Below, piece after piece: positions 26,650 to 36,338 of a stretch of 64,000 nucleotides of DNA. Position 1 is the first letter of the stretch. Each line of letters begins with the position of its first letter. Below the pieces are notes generated by a model. It did not search any database and had not been told where the DNA came from. It saw only the letters and a program-made list of their open reading frames with translations. Position numbers and translations under genes: made by a program. This stretch comes from Pseudomonadota bacterium (GTDB taxonomy: Bacteria; Pseudomonadota; Alphaproteobacteria; Reyranellales; Reyranellaceae): NCBI GenBank assembly GCA_018242505.1, contig JAFEBU010000034.1, forward strand, positions 1-64,000, in the 5' to 3' direction.

Positions 26650-27516
26650 ATGTCCGTCAATTCCGCCGGCCTGATTTCGACTGATGAGCTCGCACGCCGC
26701 ATGGGCGCGCCGGGACTTCGGATTTTCGACGGCACCACCTATCTCAGGCCACGTCCGGAGGGCGGCTATACTGCCGAGAGCGGCCGAGCCAACCACGACA
26801 AGGGCCATATTCCCGGCGCCGCCTACCTCGATCTCGGCGCCGAACTGTCCGACCAGAGATCCAAGCTCCGCTTCACCCTGCCGCCACTCGACACGCTTGC
26901 CAAAACCTTCGCCGCCAAAGGCATCGGACATGGCACGTTCGTGGTGCTCTACAGCCATGCCTCGCCGGTCTGGGCAAGCCGCCTGTGGTGGATGCTGCGC
27001 GCGGTCGGGTTCGACGATGCGGCGATCCTCGACGGCGGCCTCGACAAGTGGAAAGCCGAAGGACGGCCGCTCTCGACCGCGCCCTCGACCTACCCACCGG
27101 CGACGCTCGCCCTGCGCGCCCGCCCTGAGGTTTTCGTCGGCAAGGAGCAGATCGAGGACGCGATCGGCAAGCCGCATACGCTCACGCTGAACGCATTGAG
27201 CCACGACCAGCACAAGGGCACTGGCGGCGTCGTTTACGGCCGGCCCGGCCGCATCGCCGGCTCGTCGTGCGTGCCGGCAGCGAGCCTGTTCGGACCGGAC
27301 AAGGCACTGAAACCGATCGCCGAGCTCAGGGCCGCGTTCGAGAGCGTCGGCGCAGCGCCCGACAAGCGCGTGATGGTCTATTGCGGCGGCGGCATCGCCG
27401 CCACGCTCGATGCGTTTGTGTTGACGGCGATTCTCGGCCACAAGAACGTGACGGTGTACGACAACTCGATGCAGGAGTGGTCGAACGACCCAAGCCTGCC
27501 GATGGAAACCGGCTGA
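26650..27516 (+). CDS. Two-domain sulfurtransferase (thiosulfate or 3-mercaptopyruvate)
   Basis: This is a 288-residue tandem rhodanese. The N-terminal inactive domain (about residues 8-130, with DKGHIPGAAYLDLGAELSDQ) is followed by the catalytic domain (about 160-280). The active cysteine is in VMVYCGGGIAATL near residue 241. CGGG rather than the CRxG loop of true rhodanese or CGSG of MPST leaves the donor undecided; the CGxG pattern favours mercaptopyruvate. Start at 26650 follows AAGGAGGGGAG. The window also holds sox genes 26 kb away, but the two need not be linked. Confidence 0.82.
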   Translation: MSVNSAGLISTDELARRMGAPGLRIFDGTTYLRPRPEGGYTAESGRANHDKGHIPGAAYLDLGAELSDQRSKLRFTLPPLDTLAKTFAAKGIGHGTFVVLYSHASPVWASRLWWMLRAVGFDDAAILDGGLDKWKAEGRPLSTAPSTYPPATLALRARPEVFVGKEQIEDAIGKPHTLTLNALSHDQHKGTGGVVYGRPGRIAGSSCVPAASLFGPDKALKPIAELRAAFESVGAAPDKRVMVYCGGGIAATLDAFVLTAILGHKNVTVYDNSMQEWSNDPSLPMETG

Positions 27517-27526
27517 GGGAGACGCC

Positions 27527-27820
27527 ATGCCCGCCTACATGATCGTCGAAGTCGAGACGACCGAAGAAGCCTTGATGGCCGAATACCGAAAGCACACGCC
27601 GGGCCTCGTGGCCAAGTTCGGCGGCAAGTTCATCGTGCGCGGCGGCAAGACAACATGCCTCGAAGGCGACTGGACTCCGCCGCGCCTGGTGGTGATCGAG
27701 TTTCCCGACATGGCGTCGCTCGATCGCTTCTATAACTCGCCCGAGTACAAGCCTGTGCTGGCGATGCGACTGAAGGCCGGGAAGTCGCGTGCCATCGCCA
27801 TCGAAGGCCACCCCGGTTGA
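27527..27820 (+). CDS. DUF1330 family protein
   Basis: This is a 97-residue ferredoxin-like-fold protein: AYMIVEVETTEEALMAEYRK at the N-terminus, GKFIVRGGKTTCLEGDW, VVIEFPDMASLDRFYNSPEY in the centre and the end KAGKSRAIAIEGH. The DUF1330 family is widespread, stress-related in places and without a proven activity. It starts 10 bases after the rhodanese stop and is likely in the same transcript. Confidence 0.83.
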   Translation: MPAYMIVEVETTEEALMAEYRKHTPGLVAKFGGKFIVRGGKTTCLEGDWTPPRLVVIEFPDMASLDRFYNSPEYKPVLAMRLKAGKSRAIAIEGHPG

Positions 27821-27833
27821 CGGCTGCCGGCTG

Positions 27834-28907
27834 ATGGCGGCCGCGGCTTCGGCGCTGGCGGCCTATCGCGCCGTCGGCACGCTCTACAACGCGCTGATGA
27901 CGTCGTTGGTGCTGGGCCTCGTCACCCGACGCGGCGAGGCGACCGCACGCGACTACGTGTTCCGGCATTTCCGCCGCCAGCATCTCGAGAAGTTCCTGCC
28001 AGGACTGCAGAAGCTCGGCCTCGACAACGAGCCACCAGCGCCGGCCTGCGCGCTCTATCACTATCACTCGAACGCGCTGGGCGGGGTGAAGACCGGTTAC
28101 CTGCGCGAAAGCGACCGCAAGGCCTGGGTGCGCTATCCGCCGCCACGCTGGATCTGGCGCGGCACCGCCATCGCCGCCGTACCCCACTCGGTGTCGGCGG
28201 CAATGCTGCACGGCTGGCACGGCCACAATGGCCAGTCCCTGGGCAAGCCCGGCCTGGGCTTCGTCTGCACCGGCATGACCGTGGACGGGATGCCGGGCCT
28301 CGAAGGCTACTACGTCGAACACGACCGGCCGCTCCGGGAAGAGGAGCGTGTGCGCTTCGCCTACGGCATCGAGGAGATGCCACGCATCGACTGGAGCAAG
28401 CAGCCCAGGCTCGAGACGGCGAGCTGGCCGGAGGAACGGCGGCTCAAGACCTTCCGTGCCTATGCGGTCGAGTATGTGCGCACCATGCTGCCGACGTTGC
28501 AGGAGCTGCTGGGGCCCGATGGCGCGCAAGAGGAGTTGGGTCGCGTGGCGCGCCTTGTCGGCCTGCAGTTCCACGAGGAGACGGCGCGCGACATGGATCT
28601 GCCGACCGACGTCGAGCGCGGCGATCTGCAAAGTGCGCGCGATTTTGCCCGCTGGCTCGCGGCCGTGCTCGCCGCCGAAGGCGAGGAGATCGAGACGACC
28701 GACGGCGCCGAGGCCATCGTCGTGCGCGCGTCGGGCTGGCGGATCGCGCGCGACCTCTCCCTGGCCGACCCCCTCAAGGCTTTCGACGCCTGGAACGCGC
28801 TCTGGCTCGGCGCCGCCGCGGCGTGCGACCGGTTCCTGAAGGTTCAGACCACGCGCTCGCTTGGCGCCCATGGCTGGGAGATTGCCTGGCGAATCGCGCC
28901 GAGGTAG
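27834..28907 (+). CDS. Hypothetical protein, 357 residues
   Basis: I recognise no family. The protein is soluble, without signal peptide, and rich in Trp, Arg, His and Glu. Segments such as PACALYHYHSNALGGVKTGYL, AAMLHGWHGHNGQSLG and IWRGTAIAAVPHSVSA are distinctive, with a cluster of histidines (HYHS, HGWHGHNG). The spacing of the histidines could allow metal binding. ATG 27834 begins a hydrophobic stretch, and an earlier frame-start at 27789 overlaps the DUF1330 gene. Its last 64 bases overlap the end of the convergent Nudix gene. Confidence 0.6.
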   Translation: MAAAASALAAYRAVGTLYNALMTSLVLGLVTRRGEATARDYVFRHFRRQHLEKFLPGLQKLGLDNEPPAPACALYHYHSNALGGVKTGYLRESDRKAWVRYPPPRWIWRGTAIAAVPHSVSAAMLHGWHGHNGQSLGKPGLGFVCTGMTVDGMPGLEGYYVEHDRPLREEERVRFAYGIEEMPRIDWSKQPRLETASWPEERRLKTFRAYAVEYVRTMLPTLQELLGPDGAQEELGRVARLVGLQFHEETARDMDLPTDVERGDLQSARDFARWLAAVLAAEGEEIETTDGAEAIVVRASGWRIARDLSLADPLKAFDAWNALWLGAAAACDRFLKVQTTRSLGAHGWEIAWRIAPR

Positions 28908-29287
28908 CCCCCCGGCAAGCGGCGGCCGGCGATCGTCTCGCCGAGCTCGGCGAGCGGCACCCAGCGCATGTCGACATGCTCATGGCTCAGCGTGACGGCC
29001 GTCACGCGCGCGGGCGTGCAGACGTAAGCAACGATCTGTACAAGGCGGCCGGGCAGCACCTCGAATTGATGCTCGTCGACCAGCGCGCCGACCTCGACAT
29101 CGAGCCCGGTCTCCTCGCGGATTTCGCGCGCGAGCGCGGTCCGGTGATGCTCGCCCGGCTCAGGACGCCCGCCCGGCAGCTCCCACTCGTCGCGATCGTT
29201 CAGCAGCAGCAGCACGCAGCCGTCGTGGATCACGACCCCCTTGATCGAGAGGGTCGCCGAGGCGGCCGGGCGGCGATGGCAATGCAT
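28844..29287 (-). CDS. Nudix hydrolase
   Basis: This is a 147-residue protein with a full Nudix box, split here as GGRPEPGEHHRTALAREI and REETGL (G-x5-E-x7-REUxEExGU). The N-terminal part has a family-typical ATLSIKGVVIHDGCVLLLLN strand. It would cleave nucleoside-diphosphate-linked substrates, perhaps oxidised nucleotides. ATG 29287 is used; a TTG 8 codons upstream is possible but not needed. It diverges from the hydrolase at 29311. Confidence 0.85.
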   Translation of the reverse strand: MHCHRRPAASATLSIKGVVIHDGCVLLLLNDRDEWELPGGRPEPGEHHRTALAREIREETGLDVEVGALVDEHQFEVLPGRLVQIVAYVCTPARVTAVTLSHEHVDMRWVPLAELGETIAGRRLPGGYLGAIRQAISQPWAPSERVV

Positions 29288-29310
29288 ATGGCCGACATTA
29301 TACTCGGGCA

Positions 29311-30522
29311 ATGGTCCGCTTCTTCAAGAACGAGCTGCACGACGAGTTCGGCTCCTGGCCGCTCGGCTACACCGCCTATGGCGGCCCCGATGTCGGCGAG
29401 ATCGACGCCATCGCGCGCGCCGTCGGCGACGGCGACGACACGGCCTTCTTCAGTGCCTGGTGCGCAGCCGGTGATCGGGCCATCGAAGAGGCGGAGAAGC
29501 TTGTCACGCAGGGCCTGCGCTCGAGCGCCAGCGAGCTGTATCTGCGCGCCAGTGCTTTCTATGCGACTTCCTACCATCCGATCTATGGCGAGCCGGTCGA
29601 TCCTCGGCTCCTGTCGGCTTTCCGCAAGCAGATCGACGCATTCGATCGGGGATTGGCATTGCGGAAGGTGCCGGTCATGCCTCTCCGAATTCCGTTTCAG
29701 GGAACGGCGATGCCGGCCTACCTGCTCCCCGCCGAGAGGCTGGAAGGGGAGCGTCGCCCACTCGTCATCCTGACCAACGGCTACGATGCCAGCGTGACCG
29801 AGATGTATTTCGCAATGGCGGTCGCAGCGTCGCGGCGCGGCTATCATTGCCTGCTTTTCGATGGTCCCGGGCAAGGCGCCATGCTGATCGAGCACGGCAT
29901 CCGCCTGCGTCCTGACTGGGATACGGTCGTGCGCGCGGTCGTCGATGCGGCACTGGACATCGACATCGTCGATCCGCAGCGCATCGCCCTCAGCGGCTGG
30001 AGCCTGGGCGGCTTCCTGGCGCCCCGCGCGGCGGCCGGCGAGCCGCGCCTTGCCGCCTGCATTGCCGATCCGGGCAACTGGGGCATCGGCCCCGGCCTGC
30101 GCGCCTTCGCAAGAAGGCTCGGCCTCGACGAGCAGGCGGCCCACCATCTGGAGAAGGCCGATGACGCCATTTACGCGACGATGAAAAAGATCGTCGAAGC
30201 CGATCGCAAGCTGCGATGGGGCGTCGTCCAACGCGGCTTCTGGGTCCACGGCGTCGGCGAGCTGCGGGCGTTCGTGCGCGAGGCGAACGCGTTCACCCTG
30301 GAAGGGCATATCGAGAAGATCCGCTGTCCCACGCTGATCACGGCAGCCGAGGCCGATCCCCTGGCCAGCGGCGCCGAGTCCCTGTTCGAGCGACTGAAGT
30401 GCCCGAAGCACCTCATGCGCTTCACCGTGGCGGAAGGGGCTGGCGATCATTGCGAGATGCAGAGCCGTTCGCTGGCGAACCGGCGCGTGCTCGACTGGCT
30501 GGACGTGACGCTGGCGGCGTAA
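29311..30522 (+). CDS. Alpha/beta hydrolase (FrsA / peptidase S9-like)
   Basis: This is a 403-residue enzyme. After an N-terminal helical cap (about residues 1-130) comes a hydrolase core with ILTNGYDASVTEMYFA, FDGPGQGAM and the nucleophile elbow SGWSLGGFLAPRAA (Ser in GWSLGG). ITAAEADPLASGAES carries the aspartate region and EGAGDHCEMQSRS the histidine. It resembles the 2,6-dihydroxypseudooxynicotine hydrolase and FrsA groups, which cut C-C or ester bonds; the substrate is unknown. The stop codon lies among tandem GTGACxCTGGC repeats. Confidence 0.8.
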   Translation: MVRFFKNELHDEFGSWPLGYTAYGGPDVGEIDAIARAVGDGDDTAFFSAWCAAGDRAIEEAEKLVTQGLRSSASELYLRASAFYATSYHPIYGEPVDPRLLSAFRKQIDAFDRGLALRKVPVMPLRIPFQGTAMPAYLLPAERLEGERRPLVILTNGYDASVTEMYFAMAVAASRRGYHCLLFDGPGQGAMLIEHGIRLRPDWDTVVRAVVDAALDIDIVDPQRIALSGWSLGGFLAPRAAAGEPRLAACIADPGNWGIGPGLRAFARRLGLDEQAAHHLEKADDAIYATMKKIVEADRKLRWGVVQRGFWVHGVGELRAFVREANAFTLEGHIEKIRCPTLITAAEADPLASGAESLFERLKCPKHLMRFTVAEGAGDHCEMQSRSLANRRVLDWLDVTLAA

Positions 30523-30570
30523 CACTGGCGACGTGACGCTGGCCCGTGACACCGGCCCCGTGACACTGGC
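30505..30570 (+). repeat. Degenerate 13-14-bp tandem repeat across a stop codon
   Basis: Five imperfect copies of GTGACxCTGGC start at 30505, 30519, 30533, 30546 and 30560. The stop codon of the hydrolase gene (30520-30522) lies in the second copy. It looks like slippage duplication. Confidence 0.75.
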
Positions 30571-30587
30571 GCAGCCTTGCAAAAAGA

Positions 30588-30615
30588 AAAGGCCGGGAAT
30601 CGCTTCCCGGCCTTT
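30588..30615 (-). terminator. Rho-independent terminator of groESL
   Basis: AAAGGCCGGGAA pairs with TTCCCGGCCTTT around a 4-base loop TCGC. On the minus strand the hairpin is followed by TTTTCTTTTTGC, a strong U-tract. It sits 23 bases after the groEL stop. Confidence 0.9.
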
Positions 30616-30638
30616 CCGCATGTCTGAAGACGGCTGGA

Positions 30639-32279
<1,641 letters not shown>

Positions 32280-32330
32280 TCAATCCTTCTTGGATGGATG
32301 AGTTGATGATTTGACGGTTGGGAAAAGCGC

Positions 32331-32648
32331 TCAGGCGGCCTTCTTGCTGACCGCGGCGGAACCTTCGAGGATCCCCATGATGTCGCTTTCCTTCATGATC
32401 AGATACTCGACCCCGTCGAGCTTGACCTCGGTGCCGGACCACTTGCCGAACAGGATGCGGTCACCCGCCTTGACGTCGAGCGGAACGAGCGCGCCCTTCT
32501 CGTCACGGGCACCCGGACCAACGGCAACGATCTCGCCTTCCATCGGCTTTTCCTTGGCCGTGTCCGGGATGATGATGCCGCCCTTGGTCTTCTCTTCTTC
32601 CGCGACGCGCTTGACCACGACGCGATCGTGAAGCGGACGGAACTTCAT
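32331..32648 (-). CDS. groES: Co-chaperonin GroES
   Basis: This is a 105-residue co-chaperonin that caps Gro[21 protein letters not shown] is the N-terminus; [13 protein letters not shown] is the mobile loop that touches Gro[17 protein letters not shown] is the C-terminal part. The ATG at 32648 follows GGAGGCAACAGT; the frame is open further upstream but that lies in the leader. It heads the groESL operon. Confidence 0.97.
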   Translation of the reverse strand: MKFRPLHDRVVVKRVAEEEKTKGGIIIPDTAKEKPMEGEIVAVGPGARDEKGALVPLDVKAGDRILFGKWSGTEVKLDGVEYLIMKESDIMGILEGSAAVSKKAA

Positions 32649-32710
32649 ACTGTTGCCTCCATAAACCTGGTTTCGCTTTGCAGCCGTGAACGGCCGCGAT
32701 TTCGGGCCTG

Positions 32711-32737
32711 TCAGCACTCATGCGAGGTGAGTGCCAA
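32711..32737 (-). promoter_or_regulatory. CIRCE element (HrcA operator)
   Basis: TCAGCACTC, nine bases, GAGTGCCAA: the CIRCE inverted repeat differs from the TTAGCACTC-N9-GAGTGCTAA consensus by two bases. It lies between the groES promoter and start codon. The HrcA repressor holds it until heat shock titrates GroEL. No hrcA is in the window. Confidence 0.93.
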
Positions 32738-32746
32738 GGCGGACCG

Positions 32747-32775
32747 GATTTAGGGTTGCGACGTCTCCAAGTCAA
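32747..32775 (-). promoter_or_regulatory. Probable groESL promoter
   Basis: On the minus strand, TTGACT (complement of 32770-32775) and TAAATC (complement of 32747-32752) are spaced by 17 bases, directly upstream of CIRCE. The -35 is strong, the -10 weak. The position fits transcription starting close to or within CIRCE. Confidence 0.55.
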
Positions 32776-32924
32776 GGCAAAGGCGGGTGCGACAACTAAA
32801 CATGTCCCACTGGCAGCAATCCCTCATGATTGCTGCCAAGCAGTTGATCTGCAACGAATTTTATTGGATTTTCGTTAAGGACGCGTGACTATTCCCATGC
32901 GAGTGTTGTGTCAAGGAGTGATCC

Positions 32925-33191
32925 ATGGATCGTTCTTTTGTTGCGCAGCTTAAGGATTATCGAATCACCACTGCCGAAATCCTCTACTGGATGCCCGACC
33001 ACCGGCACGTCCTGCAAAGCTACGTCTGGCAAAACCTGGATCTCGCCCCCCGCTTTCCCAATCTGACGAAATTCCTCGATTTCTGGGAACGGAACCTCGA
33101 AGGCAGGCTGCACCGCGTGCGGGTGGCCAGCACCCAGCTGATCAAGCCGGCGGAATTCGGCTTCGCCAGCGGTCTTTACCACCTCCACTGA
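32925..33191 (+). CDS. usg: Usg family protein
   Basis: This is an 88-residue protein with strong resemblance to Usg, known from alphaproteobacteria near the trp operon: LKDYRITTAEILYWMPDHR, LQSYVWQNLDLAPRFPNL and FLDFWERNLEGRLHRVRVAS. The function is not established. It stands apart here, divergent from groESL and convergent with the flavin oxidoreductase, from which it is separated by 8 bases. The ATG at 32925 follows AAGGAGTG. Confidence 0.87.
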   Translation: MDRSFVAQLKDYRITTAEILYWMPDHRHVLQSYVWQNLDLAPRFPNLTKFLDFWERNLEGRLHRVRVASTQLIKPAEFGFASGLYHLH

Positions 33192-33199
33192 TACGCCGG

Positions 33200-34165
33200 C
33201 TATGCCGGCCGTTTGACGGCAGCGTATTCGCGGGCAGTGCGCTCGACCAGATCGGCAACCGACGGGATGTCGGTGACGCCCGACACCGAGTGGCCGGCGC
33301 TCCAGATGTCCTTCCAGCGCTTGGCCTGGGGCTTTTCGCGCTCGGCGGCGTTGATGTCCTTGGCGATATCGATCGCGCCGCGCGGCGGCAGGTTGTCGGG
33401 ATCGAGGCCCGCGGCGGCGATGGAGGGCCGCAACATGTTGGTCTCGAGCCCTGTGAAGGCACGGGTCAGCAGGATATCGTCCAGCCGGCTGGCGACCAGC
33501 AATGCCTTGTACGCGTCCTTGGCGAGGCTCTCGCGCGTGGCGATAAACTTGGTGCCCATATAGGCGAGATCGCAGCCCAGCGTTTCGGCGGCGGCGATCG
33601 CCTGCCCATCCGACATGCCGCCAGCCATCACCACGATGCCGTCCCAGAACGCGCGCACCGCCCGCACGAAGGAGAAGGGATTGACCCAGCCGGTCTGCCC
33701 ACCCGCACCGGCGGTGAGCAGCACGAGACCGTCGACGCCGGCCGCGACCGCCTTCTCGGCATGGCGCACCGAGGCGACGTCGGCCAGGACGAGGCAGCCC
33801 GCCTCCTTCAATGGCTTCATCACCGGCTCGGGCGAGCCCACGCTGGTGATCACGATTTCGACCTTGGCGCGCAGCACCGCGGCAAGGTCGTCGGCGACGC
33901 GCGGATTGGACCGATGCACGATCAGATTCGGGCAGACCGGCGCCGGCGCCCGGCCGGTCTCGTCGGCGGCTCGGCTCCGATCGTCGCCCATGTCGGCGAG
34001 CCAGCGATCGAGTTCGTCGACGGTCCGGCAATTTGCTGTTGGAAAGGCGCCGATCACGCCGCTGCGGCACGCGGCCTTCACCAGGGCCGGCCCCGATACC
34101 AGGAACATCGGCGCCGCGATCAGCGGCAACCGGAGTCGCGATTTGAGGGCAGTGGGAAGAGTCAT
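33200..34165 (-). CDS. NAD(P)H-dependent flavin oxidoreductase / nitronate monooxygenase
   Basis: This protein of about 321 residues is an FMN-binding TIM barrel: LRLPLIAAPMFLVSGPALV at the start, ITSVGSPEPVMKPLKEAG, GVDGLVLLTAGAGGQTGWV, the FMN phosphate motif VMAGGMSDGQAI and DLAYMGTKFIAT. The family oxidises nitronates or related toxins. I start at ATG 34165. The frame extends 7 codons to 34186, but that stretch lies inside a palindromic repeat. Confidence 0.87.
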   Translation of the reverse strand: MTLPTALKSRLRLPLIAAPMFLVSGPALVKAACRSGVIGAFPTANCRTVDELDRWLADMGDDRSRAADETGRAPAPVCPNLIVHRSNPRVADDLAAVLRAKVEIVITSVGSPEPVMKPLKEAGCLVLADVASVRHAEKAVAAGVDGLVLLTAGAGGQTGWVNPFSFVRAVRAFWDGIVVMAGGMSDGQAIAAAETLGCDLAYMGTKFIATRESLAKDAYKALLVASRLDDILLTRAFTGLETNMLRPSIAAAGLDPDNLPPRGAIDIAKDINAAEREKPQAKRWKDIWSAGHSVSGVTDIPSVADLVERTAREYAAVKRPA

Positions 34166-34180
34166 GGATGTCACAGGAGC

Positions 34181-34198
34181 GCGCAACCCCAGTTGCGC
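34181..34198. repeat. Palindromic REP-like element, copy 1
   Basis: GCGCAAC-CCCA-GTTGCGC (7-base arms, 4-base loop) lies just upstream of the flavin oxidoreductase start. It matches the element at 52023-52040 except for one compensatory base-pair change and one loop base, so the pairing seems conserved. Confidence 0.5.
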
Positions 34199-34245
34199 TC
34201 ACAAATTGAGCAATGCGCCACCGAAGCGGCGCGCTCCCCCGACTC

Positions 34246-34872
34246 TTATGCCGCTTGCGCCAGCCCTTCCTGCTCCAGCACGCGCTTGACCGCCGGCCGG
34301 GCCTTCATGCGCTCATAATAGGCGGCGCAATTCTTGGGCAGCGGCATCTTCATGCGCGCACCGGCCCAGAACAGGATGTAGAAGACCGCCGCATCGGCAA
34401 TCGAGAACTTGCCGGCAATGTATTCCTTGCCCTCGAGTGCCTTGTCGAGGATGGCAAGGCCCTTCTCCATGATCTCTTTGCCGCGCGCCTTGACCTTGTC
34501 GTGGTCGGCTTCGGACGGCGCATAATTGCCCGGGCGGAACATGCGCGAGAAGCCCTGCATATGCATGGTCGACACGACATAATCCATCGCCTCCAGCGCG
34601 CGCGCCTCGGCATCGGCGTCGGTGGGCAGCAACCCCTTGTCCGGATTCTTGCGTGCCAGCCAGGTGGCGATGGCGGGGAATTCCGTCAGCACCGAACCGT
34701 CGTCGCGCACCAGCGTCGGCACCTTGGACTTCGGATTGACCTTCACGAACTCCGGACCGTACTGCTCCTGCTTGGCGCCATCGATTTTCTGCAGATCGTA
34801 CGGCTTGCCAATCTCCTCCAGCAGTACATGGATACCGATCGAACAGGCGCCTGGCATGTAATAGAGCTTCAT
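34246..34872 (-). CDS. Glutathione S-transferase
   Basis: This is a 208-residue GST. The N-terminal thioredoxin-like domain has KLYYMPGACSIGIHVLLEE (the serine and tyrosine region of the glutathione site) and VPTLVRDDGSVLTEFPAI. The all-alpha C-terminal domain has GKFSIADAAVFYILFW. It conjugates glutathione to electrophiles or reduces peroxides. Its closest kin in bacteria are beta- and related classes. It is upstream of the flavin oxidoreductase on the same strand. Confidence 0.88.
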   Translation of the reverse strand: MKLYYMPGACSIGIHVLLEEIGKPYDLQKIDGAKQEQYGPEFVKVNPKSKVPTLVRDDGSVLTEFPAIATWLARKNPDKGLLPTDADAEARALEAMDYVVSTMHMQGFSRMFRPGNYAPSEADHDKVKARGKEIMEKGLAILDKALEGKEYIAGKFSIADAAVFYILFWAGARMKMPLPKNCAAYYERMKARPAVKRVLEQEGLAQAA

Positions 34873-34996
34873 CGCTCACTCCTTTTGATAATCACTCATC
34901 GACGCCCAACGCTAGTGGGTCTGCCGATCCCCAGCAAGAAACGACGGCGTGAAACCGTTCCAAACCAATACTGCCAGCGCGGTTTCTTGAAAGTGA

Positions 34997-36202
34997 TCAT
35001 TGCCGCAGCACGACGGGCAGCGTGCGAATCCCACGGATGAAGTTCGAATAGAGCCGCACCGGCGGACCGGCGATCTCGATCTGCAGATCGCGCGCCAAGA
35101 TCTCCTCCCAGAGGATGCGCAACTGCATCTCCGCCAGGCGATCGCCGACGCAGCGATGGATACCGGCGCCGAACGACAGATGCTGGCGCACCTTGGGACG
35201 GCTGATATCGAGGCACTCCGGATCCTCGATCACCTCCTCGTCGCGATTGCCCGACACATACCACATCACGACCTTGTCGCCCTTGCGGATGGTCTTGCCG
35301 CCAAGTTCGGCGTCCGCTGTCGCGGTGCGACGCATATGGATGACCGGCGTGGAGTGCCGGATGATCTCCGAGACCAGGTTCGGGATCAAGCGGCGGTCGG
35401 CGCGGACCTTGGCGAGTTCGGACGGATGGTCGCGCAGCGCGAGCAGGCCGCTGCTCATGGAATTGCGCGTGGTGTCGTTGCCGCCCACGATCAGGAGCGC
35501 GAAGGTGCCGATGAACTCGTTGAGCGGCATGTTCTGCGTCGCCTCGGCGTGCGCCATCATCGACACCAGGTCGAACTTGGGCGGTTGGGCCGCACGCTCC
35601 TTCCACAGGAGCGCCATCGTCTCCGCCATGTGTCGCAGCTCGGCCATGCGCTCGGCGTCACTCTTCACCACGGCATCGGGCGCGTCGATGTTGGCGATCG
35701 CGACATCGGACCAGTAGGTGAGCTTCCGCCGCTCCGCCTGGGGAAAGTCGAACAGCGTCGCCAGCATCATCGCCGTAAGCTCGGTCGAGACGAGATCGAC
35801 CCAGTCGAAAATCTCATCGCGCGGCAAGCCATCGAGCACGCGCCCGGTCCGCTCGCGGATCAGCCCTTCCATGTTGGAGAGGTTGGAGGGCGCCACGATC
35901 GGCGCCACCGCCTTGCGCTGCGCCGTGTGCCTGGGTGGATCCATGCGGATGAAGTTCGGCAGCTCCTCGCCCGTCGGTTGGTCCTTGATCTGGATGCCAC
36001 CCAGCGCCGACGCCGATGAATAGGTCCGATGGTCGAGCTCGACCTTCATGATGTCGGGGTAGCGGGTGACGGACCAGTAGGGCCCGTACGGGCTCTCCGG
36101 ATGGAAGTGGACCGGGTCCTCCTGCCTCAGGCGGGCGAAGTGTGGTCGCCAGCTGTCCTCTCGATAGAGTCTTGGATCGCCGACATCGACGTGATCGGTC
36201 AT
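34997..36202 (-). CDS. Cytochrome P450
   Basis: This soluble bacterial P450 has about 401 residues. The I-helix oxygen motif is LLIVGGNDTTRNSM, the K-helix ExxR is in SEIIRHSTPV, and the heme-binding loop is FGAGIHRCVGDRL with the axial cysteine. Many bacterial P450s of this look hydroxylate terpenes, fatty acids or steroids; the substrate is not known. ATG 36202 gives a normal N-terminus; a TTG at 36253 would add 17 residues. No ferredoxin gene is adjacent. Confidence 0.9.
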   Translation of the reverse strand: MTDHVDVGDPRLYREDSWRPHFARLRQEDPVHFHPESPYGPYWSVTRYPDIMKVELDHRTYSSASALGGIQIKDQPTGEELPNFIRMDPPRHTAQRKAVAPIVAPSNLSNMEGLIRERTGRVLDGLPRDEIFDWVDLVSTELTAMMLATLFDFPQAERRKLTYWSDVAIANIDAPDAVVKSDAERMAELRHMAETMALLWKERAAQPPKFDLVSMMAHAEATQNMPLNEFIGTFALLIVGGNDTTRNSMSSGLLALRDHPSELAKVRADRRLIPNLVSEIIRHSTPVIHMRRTATADAELGGKTIRKGDKVVMWYVSGNRDEEVIEDPECLDISRPKVRQHLSFGAGIHRCVGDRLAEMQLRILWEEILARDLQIEIAGPPVRLYSNFIRGIRTLPVVLRQ

Positions 36203-36338
36203 CCGGTAAGCCCGCACCGGCGCCTTTGCCGAGTCAAGTTCTTTCGCGGGCAACCGGATCTATTTCAACACGTTGACAGGCCGACAAGGCCGGCGCACAC
36301 CGGCCTCGCTGCCGTCGAGAAAGCCGGCATTTGAGATC

